The position numbers and the translations under genes are program-made. Shown piece after piece: positions 22,542-32,073 of a DNA stretch of 64,000 nt. This DNA comes from UBA1858 sp045106935 (GTDB lineage Bacteria; Pseudomonadota; Gammaproteobacteria; UBA4575). Where the stretch lies: assembly GCA_045106935.1 (NCBI GenBank), contig JBGCFN010000017.1:1-64000 (forward strand), given 5' to 3'. The notes below the pieces were generated by a model. That model was not told where the DNA came from. It saw only the letters and a program-made list of their open reading frames with translations, and did not search any database. Each line of letters opens with the position of its first letter. Positions within the stretch are counted from its first letter, which is position 1.

Positions 22542-24563
22542 CTACTTAACGCGCATCCCTGGAGTCGCGCCATCATCGGGATGAATGACAAATAATCCAC
22601 TGTCTGATCCGCTGGCTGCGAGTACCATGCCTTCCGACAATCCAAAACGCATTTTACGCGCGGCTAAATTGGCTACCATGACCACCAGTTTGCCTTCTAG
22701 GTCTTCAGGTTTGTATGCACTCTTAATTCCTGCGAAGACATTTTTTTGCACACCGCCTGTGGGTTCACCAAGATCTAAAGTAAGTTGCAACAATTTATCT
22801 GCGCCTTCGACGTGCTGGGCTTTGGCGATTCGTGCCACGCGTAAATCCAACTTGGTAAAGTCATCAAATGAAATTTCACCGCTGATTGGATCGCTGGCTT
22901 TTGGTGCTGCATCTTGTTTTGTCTCTTCGATCATTTTTTCAATCGCTTCTTTTTCTATGCGTGTAATAAGAGGTTTGAATTTATTAATTTCATGACCTTC
23001 AGCAAATGGTTTTCCGCTTGCCAAATCATTCCAACTGATTTCAGTATTTAAAAACACTTCTGATTTGCGAGCCAACTCAGGCATGACTGGCTTTAAGTAG
23101 CCGATTAATAAACGAAATATATTTAGACCAAAACTACAAACTTGATGAACTTCGGTGCGATTGGCATCGTCTTTGATTCGTTCCCAGGGCTTGTATTGAT
23201 CAATGACTTGGTTTGCGTTGTCGGCAAGACTCATAATGGTTCGCATCGCTTCGGAGTATTTGCGTGTCTCGTATAGATTTTTTATTTCTATATTTTTTTC
23301 GCTTGCAAGTTGTAGTGCAGCGGTGCCTTCTTTGACGAACTCCGATGTTAATTTCGCATCAAATTTTTTGTAAATAAATCCTGAGCATCGACTAGCGATA
23401 TTAACCAACTTGCCAACGACATCGCTATTGACGCGTTGTTGGAAATCTTCAAGGTTTAAATCTATATCAGAGACACCGTCATTTAATTTGGCCGCAAAAT
23501 AATAACGCAAGTATTCAGGCTGTAAGTGATTTAGGTAAGTACGGGCTTTAATAAAGGTGCCGCGTGACTTCGACATTTTTTGTCCGTTGACTGTTAAGAA
23601 GCCATGGCAGTAAACACTGGTGGGTGTTCGCCAGCCTGAACCCATTAATGTGGCCGGCCAAAATAATGTGTGGAAGTAAGCAATGTCTTTACCAATGAAA
23701 TGATATAGCTCGGCATCGCTGCCTGGTTTCCAGAAAGAATTAAAATCTTCACCAGTGCGATCGCAATAATTTTTAAAGCTAGCCATGTAACCAATCGGCG
23801 CGTCTAGCCATACATAAAAATACTTGCCGGGAGCACCAGGAATTTCAAATCCAAAATAAGGCGCATCACGAGAGATATCCCAATCTTGCAAACCATCCTC
23901 AAACCATTCAGAAATTTTGTTGGCAATCTCTGGTTGAAGACTGCCTGATTGAGTCCATTCTTTTAATGCGGGCTCTAATGTACTTAGCTTGAAAAAGTAA
24001 TGCAGGTTTTCTTTTTCAATAGGTGTAGCCCCACTTAGTGCAGAACGTGGATTAATTAAATCAGAGGGTGAGTAAGTAGCACCACAAACCTCGCAGTTAT
24101 CACCATACTGGTCTTCTGCTTTGCACTTCGGGCAAGTCCCGCGCACGAAACGATCCGGCAAAAACACCTTTTCGCTGGGGTCGAATAAATCGGTCACTGT
24201 GTTGGTGCTGATGTAATCGTTTTTTTGCAACGCTTTAAAAATGTTTGTTGCAAAATATTTATTCTCTTCTGAATGAGTACTGTGGAAATTATCGAAATTC
24301 ACATGAAAATCGGCAAAGTCCTGCTCGTGTTCTTGTTTGGTTTTAGCAATCAGTTCTTCGGGTGTAATACCTTCTTGTTGGGCGCGAATCATTATTGGCG
24401 TGCCATGGGCATCGTCCGCACAGACATAAATACACTGGTGACCACACATTTTTTGAAAGCGAGCCCACACATCAGTTTGGATGTACTCTACGAGATGGCC
24501 TAAATGGATAGACCCATTGGCGTAGGGAAGTGCGCTGGTGACTAAAATTCTTCGATTATTCAC
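22542..24563 (-). CDS. metG: Methionyl-tRNA synthetase
   Basis: About 673 residues, the long dimeric form. The HIGH motif appears as His-Leu-Gly-His near the start and KMSKS as Lys-Met-Ser-Lys-Ser. A zinc-knuckle insert has Cys-x2-Cys and Cys-x2-Cys pairs (Cys-Pro-Lys-Cys, Cys-Glu-Val-Cys). A C-terminal EMAP/Arc1p-like tRNA-binding domain starts near Ile-Ser-Phe-Asp-Asp-Phe. The start is taken as GTG at 24563, which aligns best with E. coli MetG; an in-frame TTG 15 bp earlier is possible. Divergent from apbC. Confidence 0.95.
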   Translation of the reverse strand: MNNRRILVTSALPYANGSIHLGHLVEYIQTDVWARFQKMCGHQCIYVCADDAHGTPIMIRAQQEGITPEELIAKTKQEHEQDFADFHVNFDNFHSTHSEENKYFATNIFKALQKNDYISTNTVTDLFDPSEKVFLPDRFVRGTCPKCKAEDQYGDNCEVCGATYSPSDLINPRSALSGATPIEKENLHYFFKLSTLEPALKEWTQSGSLQPEIANKISEWFEDGLQDWDISRDAPYFGFEIPGAPGKYFYVWLDAPIGYMASFKNYCDRTGEDFNSFWKPGSDAELYHFIGKDIAYFHTLFWPATLMGSGWRTPTSVYCHGFLTVNGQKMSKSRGTFIKARTYLNHLQPEYLRYYFAAKLNDGVSDIDLNLEDFQQRVNSDVVGKLVNIASRCSGFIYKKFDAKLTSEFVKEGTAALQLASEKNIEIKNLYETRKYSEAMRTIMSLADNANQVIDQYKPWERIKDDANRTEVHQVCSFGLNIFRLLIGYLKPVMPELARKSEVFLNTEISWNDLASGKPFAEGHEINKFKPLITRIEKEAIEKMIEETKQDAAPKASDPISGEISFDDFTKLDLRVARIAKAQHVEGADKLLQLTLDLGEPTGGVQKNVFAGIKSAYKPEDLEGKLVVMVANLAARKMRFGLSEGMVLAASGSDSGLFVIHPDDGATPGMRVK

Positions 24564-24736
24564 GTGTTTACAGAACAAATTGCTTAATGAGCGCGTACCT
24601 TACCAGCTTACTAAAAGTGCGGCTAGATAGATTATATATAGTCCTTAATATCTCAATCAGGAGCTAGGAATAAGCACGCTGGAGTGTTTAACTGCACCCC
24701 ATTTTAGAGAAATTAGACACCAAGAGGATTCACCCC

Positions 24737-25828
24737 ATGGCGAGCGTTAGCCCACAGCAAGTAGAAGACACACTGAAGAACATAGAAGACCCCAATGTTG
24801 GCAAGAATATAGTTGCAGCTAAGTGGGTGAAAGATATCAATGTGGATGGCGATAAAGTCAGCATCAATATTGAGCTAGGCTACCCGGCTAAGAGCATGAT
24901 TGAAGACTTATCCGAGAAAATCGGGACTGAAGTCAGCAAATTAGAAGGTGTTGTCGATGTAGATATTACCATCGGGCAGAATATTCAGGCCCATGCAGTT
25001 CAGAAAAGTCTTAAGCCGATGGAAAATATCAAGAATGTGATTGCCGTTGCGTCTGGTAAAGGCGGGGTGGGTAAATCCACTACCGCGGTCAATCTTGCGC
25101 TAGCATTAGCGGCCGAGGGTGCCACGGTAGGTATTCTAGATGCGGATATCTATGGCCCAAGTCAGCCACGAATGCTTGGAGTGTCTGGACAGCCCGAATC
25201 GAGTGACGGCAAAAGCCTAGAACCTATGATTGGCCATGGCATTCAGGCCATGTCGATCGGCTTTTTGATCGATGAAGAGACACCTATGATTTGGCGTGGG
25301 CCTATGGTAACTCAGGCGTTAGAGCAATTACTTAATGATACTCGTTGGCGAGATATTGATTATTTAGTGGTAGATTTGCCCCCTGGTACGGGTGATGTTC
25401 AATTAACATTGGCTCAGAAAATTCCTGTCAGTGGCGCCGTTATTGTCACAACCCCTCAAGATATTGCTTTGTTGGATGCGCGCAAAGGTTTGAAAATGTT
25501 TGAAAAGGTTGAAGTACCGGTGTTAGGTGTCGTTGAGAATATGAGCCTACATATATGTAGTGAATGTGGTCATGAAGAAGCTATCTTTGGTGAAGGCGGT
25601 GGCGAGAAGATGGCTGAAGAAAGCGAGGTGGAGTTACTTGGTAAACTGCCGCTTGATATGAGCATTCGACAGCAAGTGGATGGCGGTGAGCCGACTGTGA
25701 TTGCGACACCAGACAGCCGAGTGAGCGAGATATATAAAGAAATCGCTCGGAAAACTGCCGCTAAATTGGCCGTGAAAAGTAAAGACTATAGTGCTAAATT
25801 CCCTAAAATTGTTATTCAGAATACATAG
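24737..25828 (+). CDS. apbC: Iron-sulfur cluster carrier protein ApbC/Mrp
   Basis: A 363-residue P-loop ATPase that carries 4Fe-4S clusters to apoproteins. It has an N-terminal DUF59 (MIP18-like) domain (about 5-80), then the deviant Walker A Ser-Gly-Lys-Gly-Gly-Val-Gly-Lys-Ser-Thr near 107-116. The cluster-binding Cys-Ser-Glu-Cys pair lies in the C-terminal third. The metG/apbC divergent arrangement is common in gammaproteobacteria. Downstream, a lipoprotein and dcd follow with short gaps. Confidence 0.95.
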   Translation: MASVSPQQVEDTLKNIEDPNVGKNIVAAKWVKDINVDGDKVSINIELGYPAKSMIEDLSEKIGTEVSKLEGVVDVDITIGQNIQAHAVQKSLKPMENIKNVIAVASGKGGVGKSTTAVNLALALAAEGATVGILDADIYGPSQPRMLGVSGQPESSDGKSLEPMIGHGIQAMSIGFLIDEETPMIWRGPMVTQALEQLLNDTRWRDIDYLVVDLPPGTGDVQLTLAQKIPVSGAVIVTTPQDIALLDARKGLKMFEKVEVPVLGVVENMSLHICSECGHEEAIFGEGGGEKMAEESEVELLGKLPLDMSIRQQVDGGEPTVIATPDSRVSEIYKEIARKTAAKLAVKSKDYSAKFPKIVIQNT

Positions 25829-25849
25829 ATCACTATAAGGACCTACTCA

Positions 25850-26317
25850 ATGTTTCGTCTTGTCATATGTTTGCTTGGTTTAATGTTGTTAGTTGTCGGA
25901 TGTGCCGGACCACTTTCAAAACCTCTGATAGAACCTAATGTTCAGGTCCGTGGCTTAGAAATTACTGATGCCACTCTAGGCGGAATAGATGCAATCGTGA
26001 CACTGGATATTGATAATCCAAACGAAGTTCGTTTGAGTGCACGTGGACTGAGTTACGAAGTATTTGTTGCAGGGAATAAGCTAGTCACCGGTCAAGATGA
26101 TAATGCGATCTCTGTCCCTGCCTTTGGAAGTGAAACAATTGAATTGCCAGTCCGCTTATCATACTTAGGGATTATCGAAACACTACCTGAAGTATTAAGA
26201 ACTGGCAGCGCAGATTACACAGTTAAAGGAAATATTAAGACATCGATCTTTAATTACGCCATTCCATTTTCAAAGCAAGGCGATTTTAAGCTGCCATTTG
26301 TTTCACCATTTAAATAA
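25850..26317 (+). CDS. LEA type 2 family lipoprotein
   Basis: A 155-residue lipoprotein: a hydrophobic signal ends in the lipobox Leu-Val-Val-Gly-Cys, so the mature N-terminus is a lipidated cysteine at about residue 18. The rest is one LEA14/WHy-like beta-sandwich (Asp-Ile-Asp-Asn-Pro-Asn and Leu-Pro-Val-Arg-Leu motifs). Family members sit in the periplasm; function is not established. It is 21 bp after apbC and 8 bp before dcd, so probably one operon. Confidence 0.82.
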   Translation: MFRLVICLLGLMLLVVGCAGPLSKPLIEPNVQVRGLEITDATLGGIDAIVTLDIDNPNEVRLSARGLSYEVFVAGNKLVTGQDDNAISVPAFGSETIELPVRLSYLGIIETLPEVLRTGSADYTVKGNIKTSIFNYAIPFSKQGDFKLPFVSPFK

Positions 26318-26325
26318 TTTTACCT

Positions 26326-26892
26326 ATGTCGATTAAATCTGATCGCTGGATTCGGCGAATGGTTGAGCAGCAGCAAATGATCGAGCCATTTGTGCCTGGG
26401 CAAATTAAGCAAGCAAATGAAGAAAAAATAATTTCCTATGGGACATCTAGCTATGGCTATGATGTGCGTTGTTCAAACCATTTTAAAATTTTTACAAACA
26501 TTAATTCCGCTGTGGTGGACCCAAAAGCGTTTAACCCAGAAAGCTTTGTTGATTTCGAAGGTGATGTTTGTATTATCCCTCCTAATTCTTTTGCACTTGC
26601 CAGCACGGTAGAATATTTTCGTATTCCACGGTCGGTTTTAACTGTGTGTTTGGGTAAGTCAACATACGCGCGGTGCGGTATTATTGTGAATGTGACGCCA
26701 TTAGAGCCTGAGTGGGAAGGTCATGTGACTTTAGAGTTTTCAAATACAACTCCGCTACCAGCAAAGATTTATGCAAATGAAGGTGTGGCGCAAATGTTGT
26801 TTTTTGAGTCTGACGAAGAATGTGAGACGTCATATAAAGATCGTGGAGGCAAATACCAAGGCCAAACAGGCGTGACGCTTCCTAAGGCATAG
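26326..26892 (+). CDS. dcd: dCTP deaminase
   Basis: A 188-residue homotrimeric enzyme that converts dCTP to dUTP for thymidylate synthesis. Visible motifs are Ser-Tyr-Gly-Tyr-Asp-Val-Arg, the Gly-Lys-Ser-Thr-Tyr-Ala-Arg-Cys-Gly loop, and Thr-Pro-Leu-Glu-Pro-Glu-Trp-Glu-Gly-His with the catalytic glutamate. The C-terminal Lys-Tyr-Gln-Gly-Gln-Thr-Gly-Val closes the active site. Length is as usual for the family. Confidence 0.95.
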   Translation: MSIKSDRWIRRMVEQQQMIEPFVPGQIKQANEEKIISYGTSSYGYDVRCSNHFKIFTNINSAVVDPKAFNPESFVDFEGDVCIIPPNSFALASTVEYFRIPRSVLTVCLGKSTYARCGIIVNVTPLEPEWEGHVTLEFSNTTPLPAKIYANEGVAQMLFFESDEECETSYKDRGGKYQGQTGVTLPKA

Positions 26893-26970
26893 TACTTCTG
26901 TGGCTAATATTAGTCTGATTGAAAATGGTTTATTTAATTAGCCTTATTGTATAAACAGCGACAGTTTCAT

Positions 26971-27207
26971 TTACTTAAGTTTGGATGCCCAAATCGCGAG
27001 GCGATGGCGCATTGATTGTTGAGAGATTTGATCTTGTGGAATAGCTTGAATCACTTTGTCGTGTACCAGTAAGCGATAGATATATTCTATTTTTTCGCTA
27101 GCAGAATCTGTCGCTTCAAATTCAACTACACCACGTTGTTCGCCATACTTAACGCCAGCAGCGATGGCTTTTTTAACTAATTCTTTTTCATTCTTAAGTT
27201 TTTTCAC
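26971..27207 (-). CDS. DUF5062 family protein
   Basis: A 78-residue basic, alpha-helical protein starting at GTG (27207) with AGGA upstream. Features such as Val-Lys-Tyr-Gly-Glu-Gln-Arg-Gly, a central Tyr-Arg-Leu-Leu-Val-x-Asp-Lys helix and Met-Arg-His-Arg-Leu-Ala near the end match the small DUF5062 family known from marine gammaproteobacteria. Function unknown. It follows mgtE by 55 bp on the same strand and may share its transcript. Confidence 0.7.
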   Translation of the reverse strand: MKKLKNEKELVKKAIAAGVKYGEQRGVVEFEATDSASEKIEYIYRLLVHDKVIQAIPQDQISQQSMRHRLAIWASKLK

Positions 27208-27262
27208 AAGCGATATCCTGTTCTGAAAACACGTGAGTTAAATCGAAAAATAATCTCCCTAT

Positions 27263-28609
27263 TTATAATAACAGCCAGGTGGCTAAACCAAGAAAAGCAA
27301 AAATACCTACGACATCAGTGATGGTAGTTAGCATCACGCCGCCCGCAAGCGCCGGATCAATGCCGTATTTTCTTAATGCGATGGGAATGAGGACGCCTGC
27401 AACTCCTGCGCATATAAGATTTGCCATCATCGCTAATGCAATAATCCAACCTAGTTGTAAATCATGGAACCATAAAATGGCAATAACCGCGACAATTGCC
27501 GACCACAGTAAACCATTAAGAATGCCAATGCCGAGCTCGCGCATCAACAATATTTGTGAATTGGACTTTCCGATCTGCTTTAGTGCCAATCCCCTAATGA
27601 CGAGGGTAAGAGTTTGACTGCCCGCAATGCCTCCCATGCTTGCGACGACAGGGATCAGTACCGCTAATACAATAATTTGTTCGAGGGTCTGTTGAAACAA
27701 GCTAATTACCCAAGCCGCTAAAAAGGCAGTGAGCATGTTGACGCCTAACCATAATGCACGTCGTCGAGTGGATTTAGTCACGGGTGCAAATAAGTCTTCT
27801 TCTTCCGTTAAGCCGGCCATACTCATCATTGAGTGCTCACCTTCTTCGCGAATGACATCAACCACATCATCGATCGTGATGCGACCAAGAAGTTTGTCAT
27901 TTTCATCAATGACAGGTGCAGAGATTAAATCCAGATTTTCGAATGTATGTGCGACATCAGTCGCCGTATCCGTGACTAGAATTGGCTCTATATCATTTTT
28001 TAATAAGTCCTGGACCAGTGTCGATGGATCATTTGTTAATACATCCGCCAGGGTTAAAGTGCCTATGTAGTTTTCGTAGCGATCGACGACAAACAAGCTA
28101 TCGGTATGTGCAGGAATATTTTTTCGTGATCGTAAATATCTAAGCACTACATCAAGACCAATTTCTTTGCGAACTGTGATGGTGTCAGTGTTCATTAGGC
28201 CGCCCGCACTGTCTTCATCGAATGACAGAACAGACTCTAAACGTTGGCGATCGCTGGTATCGAGATTGTTAAGCGCAGTATCCGTGACCGCACTGGGGAG
28301 GTCTGCTAGTAAATCTGCTAAATCATCAAGGTCGAGTCCTTCAGTAGCAGAGATGAGCTGCTCCTTATTCATGACCTCAATCAGTCCGCTACGGACTTCG
28401 TCAACCACATGCAACAAAATTTCACCATCATCATCATGGTCCAACATGTTCCAGATAAACATGCGTTGCGATTGGGGTAATGATTCTAATAGGTGAGCAA
28501 TTTCAGCTGGGTGAAAGGCATTTAATATGCGCCCGGCACGTTGCATCTCACCAGAGTCTAGTGCTTCAGTGATGACTTGCAGGTTGTCTCGTGCTTGGCT
28601 GTCGGGCAT
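27263..28609 (-). CDS. mgtE: MgtE-family magnesium transporter
   Basis: A 448-residue Mg2+ channel/transporter. The N-terminal MgtE_N helical domain (about 15-120) contains the repeat Leu-Leu-Glu-Ser-Leu-Pro and acidic Mg2+-sensing patches. Two CBS motifs follow (about 130-255), then five membrane helices from about residue 285 to the end, with the Pro-Val-Val-Ala-Ser-Met-Gly-Gly pore segment. Located 165 bp downstream of ptsI; that spacing suggests its own promoter. Confidence 0.93.
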   Translation of the reverse strand: MPDSQARDNLQVITEALDSGEMQRAGRILNAFHPAEIAHLLESLPQSQRMFIWNMLDHDDDGEILLHVVDEVRSGLIEVMNKEQLISATEGLDLDDLADLLADLPSAVTDTALNNLDTSDRQRLESVLSFDEDSAGGLMNTDTITVRKEIGLDVVLRYLRSRKNIPAHTDSLFVVDRYENYIGTLTLADVLTNDPSTLVQDLLKNDIEPILVTDTATDVAHTFENLDLISAPVIDENDKLLGRITIDDVVDVIREEGEHSMMSMAGLTEEEDLFAPVTKSTRRRALWLGVNMLTAFLAAWVISLFQQTLEQIIVLAVLIPVVASMGGIAGSQTLTLVIRGLALKQIGKSNSQILLMRELGIGILNGLLWSAIVAVIAILWFHDLQLGWIIALAMMANLICAGVAGVLIPIALRKYGIDPALAGGVMLTTITDVVGIFAFLGLATWLLL

Positions 28610-28774
28610 GGCAAATCCTTAACTGCGCAATTAGCGCATAGATGCAAGCAAGTGTACCCGTTAGTTAAGCGAAAGCAAAAAAGGATTTGTAAATGATAAC
28701 AACGAAATTAGCGAGCAATTAATTGCACATTATTTGCTCATTTTAATTTCTGTAGGATTATCTTTTGCGTGGTG

Positions 28775-30508
28775 TTATTCGTTTAGCTGATCAACTAGCT
28801 GATGAATCTTATCTGGTCGTGTGGCAGCGCTTAGAATTCGTTTGCTCAAAGGTTCTAATTTTTTCACGGAACTAGAATTAATGACTGATTTAACATCGAG
28901 CACGGTCGCGGGATGTGCACTGAAATGTCTTAATCCCATGCCTAGCAATAGACGGGTATAGCGAGGATCTCCCGCCATTTCCCCACACATGGAAACAGGA
29001 ATATTCGCTTGATTGCCCGCTTGTAAGGTTAATTGAATAAGTTTTAATACAGCAGGATGTAAAGGGTCATATAGATAATTGACCGATTCGTCGATACGGT
29101 CGATAGCAAGTGTGTATTGAATTAAATCGTTTGTTCCTATCGATAAAAAATCTAACTGCTTAGCGAAACGTGCAGCCACTAAGGCAGCAGCAGGGACTTC
29201 AATCATAATGCCAATGGGAATTTCTTGATCAAACTCTTTATCTTCTTCTTTAAGCTCACGCTTGGCTTGATCAAGAATAGATAATGTTGTCATCAATTCT
29301 TCATGACTGGTGATCATTGGGAACATAATGCGCACAGGACCAATCACTGAGGCGCGTAAAATTGCACGTAGCTGCAATTTAAAAAGTTCAGTGTCCTTAA
29401 GAGAACGCCTTAAACCACGTAAGCCCAATGCTGGATTTTGTACAAGCGGGCCCTTATATTTGGGGTCAAATTCTTTTTCTGCACCTAAATCCAGGGTGCG
29501 AATAGTGACGGGTAAACCTTTTAGCGCGCGGATGACTTTTTTATAAGCCGTGAGCTGTTCAGCTTCTGATGCGGGTTCATCGCGGTCGATGTATAAAAAT
29601 TCAGTTCTATATAAGCCCACGCCTTGTGCGCCACTCTGTTTTAGTGCTTTAACATCATCAGTTAATTCGATATTAGCTTGTAAGTTGATTGCAATACCAT
29701 CTTTAGTCTTTGCTTTGACATCGCGTAGCGATTCTAATTTTCTTCGTTCTTCTTTTTGTTGTTTCTGTTTAGCTTTGTATTCTTTAACTGTTTTGTCGTC
29801 GACGCCAGCAAGCACCATGCCTTCGGAGCCGTCAATGATGATTTGTTCGTTTTCCTTGAGCAATAAGCGCGCATCTTGCATTCCAACAATGGCAGGAATG
29901 CCTAAGCTACGTGCAATAATCGCCGTATGAGATAAAGGGCCACCTAATTCGGTGATAAAGCCTGCAATATTTTGATGTTGTAATACAACAGTGTCAGCGG
30001 GTGTTAGGTCATCAGCAACAATGATAGAGCCGCGCAAGGTTTGTATTTCTTTTTCCACTTCATATTGGTGATCAAAAAGCATCTTTTGAATTAAATTAAT
30101 CACATGATCAATATCGTTTTGACGGGTTTGTAAGTACTCGTCTTCCATTTGCTCAAAGACTGCAACCAACTTATCGCGTTGTAATTTCAATGCCCATTCT
30201 GCATTGCAATAAACGTCTTTGATAATATCTATGGGTGCTTTTGACAGCATTGAATCTTTCAACATTAAAAGGTGAGATTCAATAAATGAGGCGATTTCTT
30301 TTGGCGCTTCTGGAGGTATAGAGTCTTGTACTTTGCGTAATTGCTTGCCCGCACGATCCACTGCAGATTTAAAGCGTTTAACTTCTGCGTTAATTTCTTC
30401 TGGGAGTAATGTGCGCTCATAGACCTCAAGAGAGCTACGTAAAAGTAGATGGACGTTACCTATGGCAATGCCTCGAGATACACCTAGTCCGCTTATTATT
30501 AGAGCCAT
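28775..30508 (-). CDS. ptsI: PTS enzyme I (phosphoenolpyruvate-protein phosphotransferase)
   Basis: A 577-residue enzyme I that takes phosphate from PEP and passes it to HPr. The phospho-histidine loop Gly-Gly-Pro-Leu-Ser-His-Thr-Ala-Ile-Ile-Ala-Arg is present, as are the PEP-binding barrel motifs (Leu-Tyr-Arg-Thr-Glu-Phe, Asp-Leu-Gly-Ala-Glu-Lys) and the catalytic cysteine in Ser-Met-Cys-Gly-Glu-Met-Ala. There is no N-terminal GAF domain, so it is PtsI rather than PtsP. It follows ptsH by 24 bp. No EIIB/EIIC gene is present nearby, so the phosphate probably feeds regulatory EIIA proteins. Confidence 0.95.
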   Translation of the reverse strand: MALIISGLGVSRGIAIGNVHLLLRSSLEVYERTLLPEEINAEVKRFKSAVDRAGKQLRKVQDSIPPEAPKEIASFIESHLLMLKDSMLSKAPIDIIKDVYCNAEWALKLQRDKLVAVFEQMEDEYLQTRQNDIDHVINLIQKMLFDHQYEVEKEIQTLRGSIIVADDLTPADTVVLQHQNIAGFITELGGPLSHTAIIARSLGIPAIVGMQDARLLLKENEQIIIDGSEGMVLAGVDDKTVKEYKAKQKQQKEERRKLESLRDVKAKTKDGIAINLQANIELTDDVKALKQSGAQGVGLYRTEFLYIDRDEPASEAEQLTAYKKVIRALKGLPVTIRTLDLGAEKEFDPKYKGPLVQNPALGLRGLRRSLKDTELFKLQLRAILRASVIGPVRIMFPMITSHEELMTTLSILDQAKRELKEEDKEFDQEIPIGIMIEVPAAALVAARFAKQLDFLSIGTNDLIQYTLAIDRIDESVNYLYDPLHPAVLKLIQLTLQAGNQANIPVSMCGEMAGDPRYTRLLLGMGLRHFSAHPATVLDVKSVINSSSVKKLEPLSKRILSAATRPDKIHQLVDQLNE

Positions 30509-30532
30509 GTGAAATTAGAGTGAGTAATTTTG

Positions 30533-30802
30533 TTATTCATCTTCGCCAAATCGAGAAGCAATTAAGTCTTTAATTTTGGTCATCGCGTCTTCCGCATCTT
30601 CGCCAGCAATGAATAGTTTGATTATGCTACCTTTGCTTGCGGCTAGCATCATTACGCCCATAATGCTTTTACCGTTGACACGTTTGCCGTCTTTTTCGAT
30701 TTCAATTTCAGACTCAAATTCGCTTGCTGTGGCGACAAATTTTGCTGCTGCTCTGGCATGTAAGCCAAGTTTATTACAAATGGTTGCTTGATCTTCAATC
30801 AT
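30533..30802 (-). CDS. ptsH: Phosphocarrier protein HPr
   Basis: An 89-residue HPr. The active histidine lies in Gly-Leu-His-Ala-Arg-Ala-Ala, and the regulatory serine for HPr kinase is in Gly-Lys-Ser-Ile-Met-Gly-Val-Met. The start at 30802 is preferred over one 24 bp upstream because its ATG overlaps the TGA of the EIIA gene (ATGA), a coupling signal, and gives the usual HPr length. The presence of hprK in the same operon fits control by serine phosphorylation. Confidence 0.93.
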   Translation of the reverse strand: MIEDQATICNKLGLHARAAAKFVATASEFESEIEIEKDGKRVNGKSIMGVMMLAASKGSIIKLFIAGEDAEDAMTKIKDLIASRFGEDE

Positions 30803-31206
30803 GAGTGGTTGCTTTTTTGTTCGCATAAAATAATGCCATCACGACCGCCAGATAAGGCGATCTTAGTTAATTCTGACAAGCTAGAGTCAGAATAATTTAG
30901 TATGCGTATGAACATAGGTAAATTCACGCCCGCGATGACTTCTATATTTTCAATATGCTTAAATCCATTAGCTATATTGCTTGGTGTTGAGCCGTACATA
31001 TCTGTAAGAATTAATGCGCCACTATCTGTGTTCACGGAGGCAAGCATCGATTCTGCTTTTTTATGTTGGGCGTCTGGGTCGCAACTAGGGGACACAGATA
31101 AAGCTCTACAATTTAATGGCAGTGATCCACCCAGTGTCGATTTTGCTGTGGCAAGTAACTCCTCGCCAATCTCTCCATGAGTTATTATAAGTATTCCTAC
31201 TGGCAT
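30799..31206 (-). CDS. ManX-type PTS EIIA domain protein
   Basis: A 135-residue single EIIA-Man domain. Phospho-histidine in Leu-Ile-Ile-Thr-His-Gly-Glu-Ile-Gly, and the Thr-Asp-Met-Tyr-Gly-Ser-Thr-Pro-Ser-Asn loop typical of mannose-family EIIA. No IIB, IIC or IID partners are near, which is the usual state in non-enteric gammaproteobacteria where this protein is regulatory. It lies between rapZ (6-bp gap) and ptsH (4-bp overlap). Confidence 0.92.
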   Translation of the reverse strand: MPVGILIITHGEIGEELLATAKSTLGGSLPLNCRALSVSPSCDPDAQHKKAESMLASVNTDSGALILTDMYGSTPSNIANGFKHIENIEVIAGVNLPMFIRILNYSDSSLSELTKIALSGGRDGIILCEQKSNHS

Positions 31207-31212
31207 GATGTT

Positions 31213-32073
31213 CTACTCAAATTCTCTGTGTCTTACCGTAATTGGTTGTTGCATTGTTTTACCTAATTCGTGAGCAATTTGGTTAACACAATATACAGAA
31301 CGATGGTGTCCACCCGTGCAACCTATGGAAATAGTTAAGTAACTTCTATTTTCTTCTTCAAATAAGGGAATCCATTTTTGCATAAATTCGATAATTGATT
31401 TGATCATTCTGTCTACTTCAGGATATGAGCCTAAATAATTCATTACGGCGGTATCTTTGCCTGATAGGCTGCGCAGATTTGGCTGCCAATATGGATTGGG
31501 TAGGCAGCGAACATCAAACATGAAGTCCGTATCGTTGGGGATGCCATGTTTAAAGCCAAAAGATTGCAGAACAATAGTCAGGCCTGTTGATGATTTTTCA
31601 ATAACAACTTGATTTACTAAAGTGCGTAATTGTCTAACATTGGTTTTAGTTGTATCAATGTTGAGATCCGCATAATCAGCAATTTTGCTGAGTAATTCTT
31701 TTTCAATATGAATTGCTTTGATTAAGGGGATGTCGTTCGTGGTTAATGGATGCTTGCGGCGTGTTTCGCTAAACCTTTTAATAAGCGTGTTTATTTCAGC
31801 GCTGAAGAACAAAACTTCTATTGGAATATTATCGTTTTTGAATTTCTGAACAATCTCGATTAAATCATCAATGCTCTCATCGCCAGCTCTTGAGCCAATG
31901 CCAACAGCAATTTTTTCGTGGTAAGGTTTTTCTTCTTTGAGGCACTGCTCAATAAATGTAGGCAATAGTGTGACTGGCAGATTGTCGACACAGTAGAAAT
32001 CATCATCTTCTAAAGTGTTTAATGCGACAGATTTTCCTGAGCCTGAAAGGCCCGTAATGATTAATATCCTCAT
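31213..32073 (-). CDS. rapZ: RNase adapter / nucleotide-binding protein RapZ
   Basis: A 286-residue P-loop protein with Walker A Gly-Leu-Ser-Gly-Ser-Gly-Lys-Ser at the N-terminus and the C-terminal RapZ signature Gly-Cys-Thr-Gly-Gly-His-His-Arg-Ser-Val. In E. coli it guides RNase E to the sRNA GlmZ and senses glucosamine-6-phosphate. The start codon overlaps the hprK stop as ATGA, so translation is coupled. Confidence 0.95.
   Translation of the reverse strand: MRILIITGLSGSGKSVALNTLEDDDFYCVDNLPVTLLPTFIEQCLKEEKPYHEKIAVGIGSRAGDESIDDLIEIVQKFKNDNIPIEVLFFSAEINTLIKRFSETRRKHPLTTNDIPLIKAIHIEKELLSKIADYADLNIDTTKTNVRQLRTLVNQVVIEKSSTGLTIVLQSFGFKHGIPNDTDFMFDVRCLPNPYWQPNLRSLSGKDTAVMNYLGSYPEVDRMIKSIIEFMQKWIPLFEEENRSYLTISIGCTGGHHRSVYCVNQIAHELGKTMQQPITVRHREFE

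Noticed and set aside
26902..26943. Inverted repeat GGCTAAT/ATTAGCC after dcd
   Set aside because: The loop is about 28 bases and no T-run follows, so it is too weak to call a terminator.
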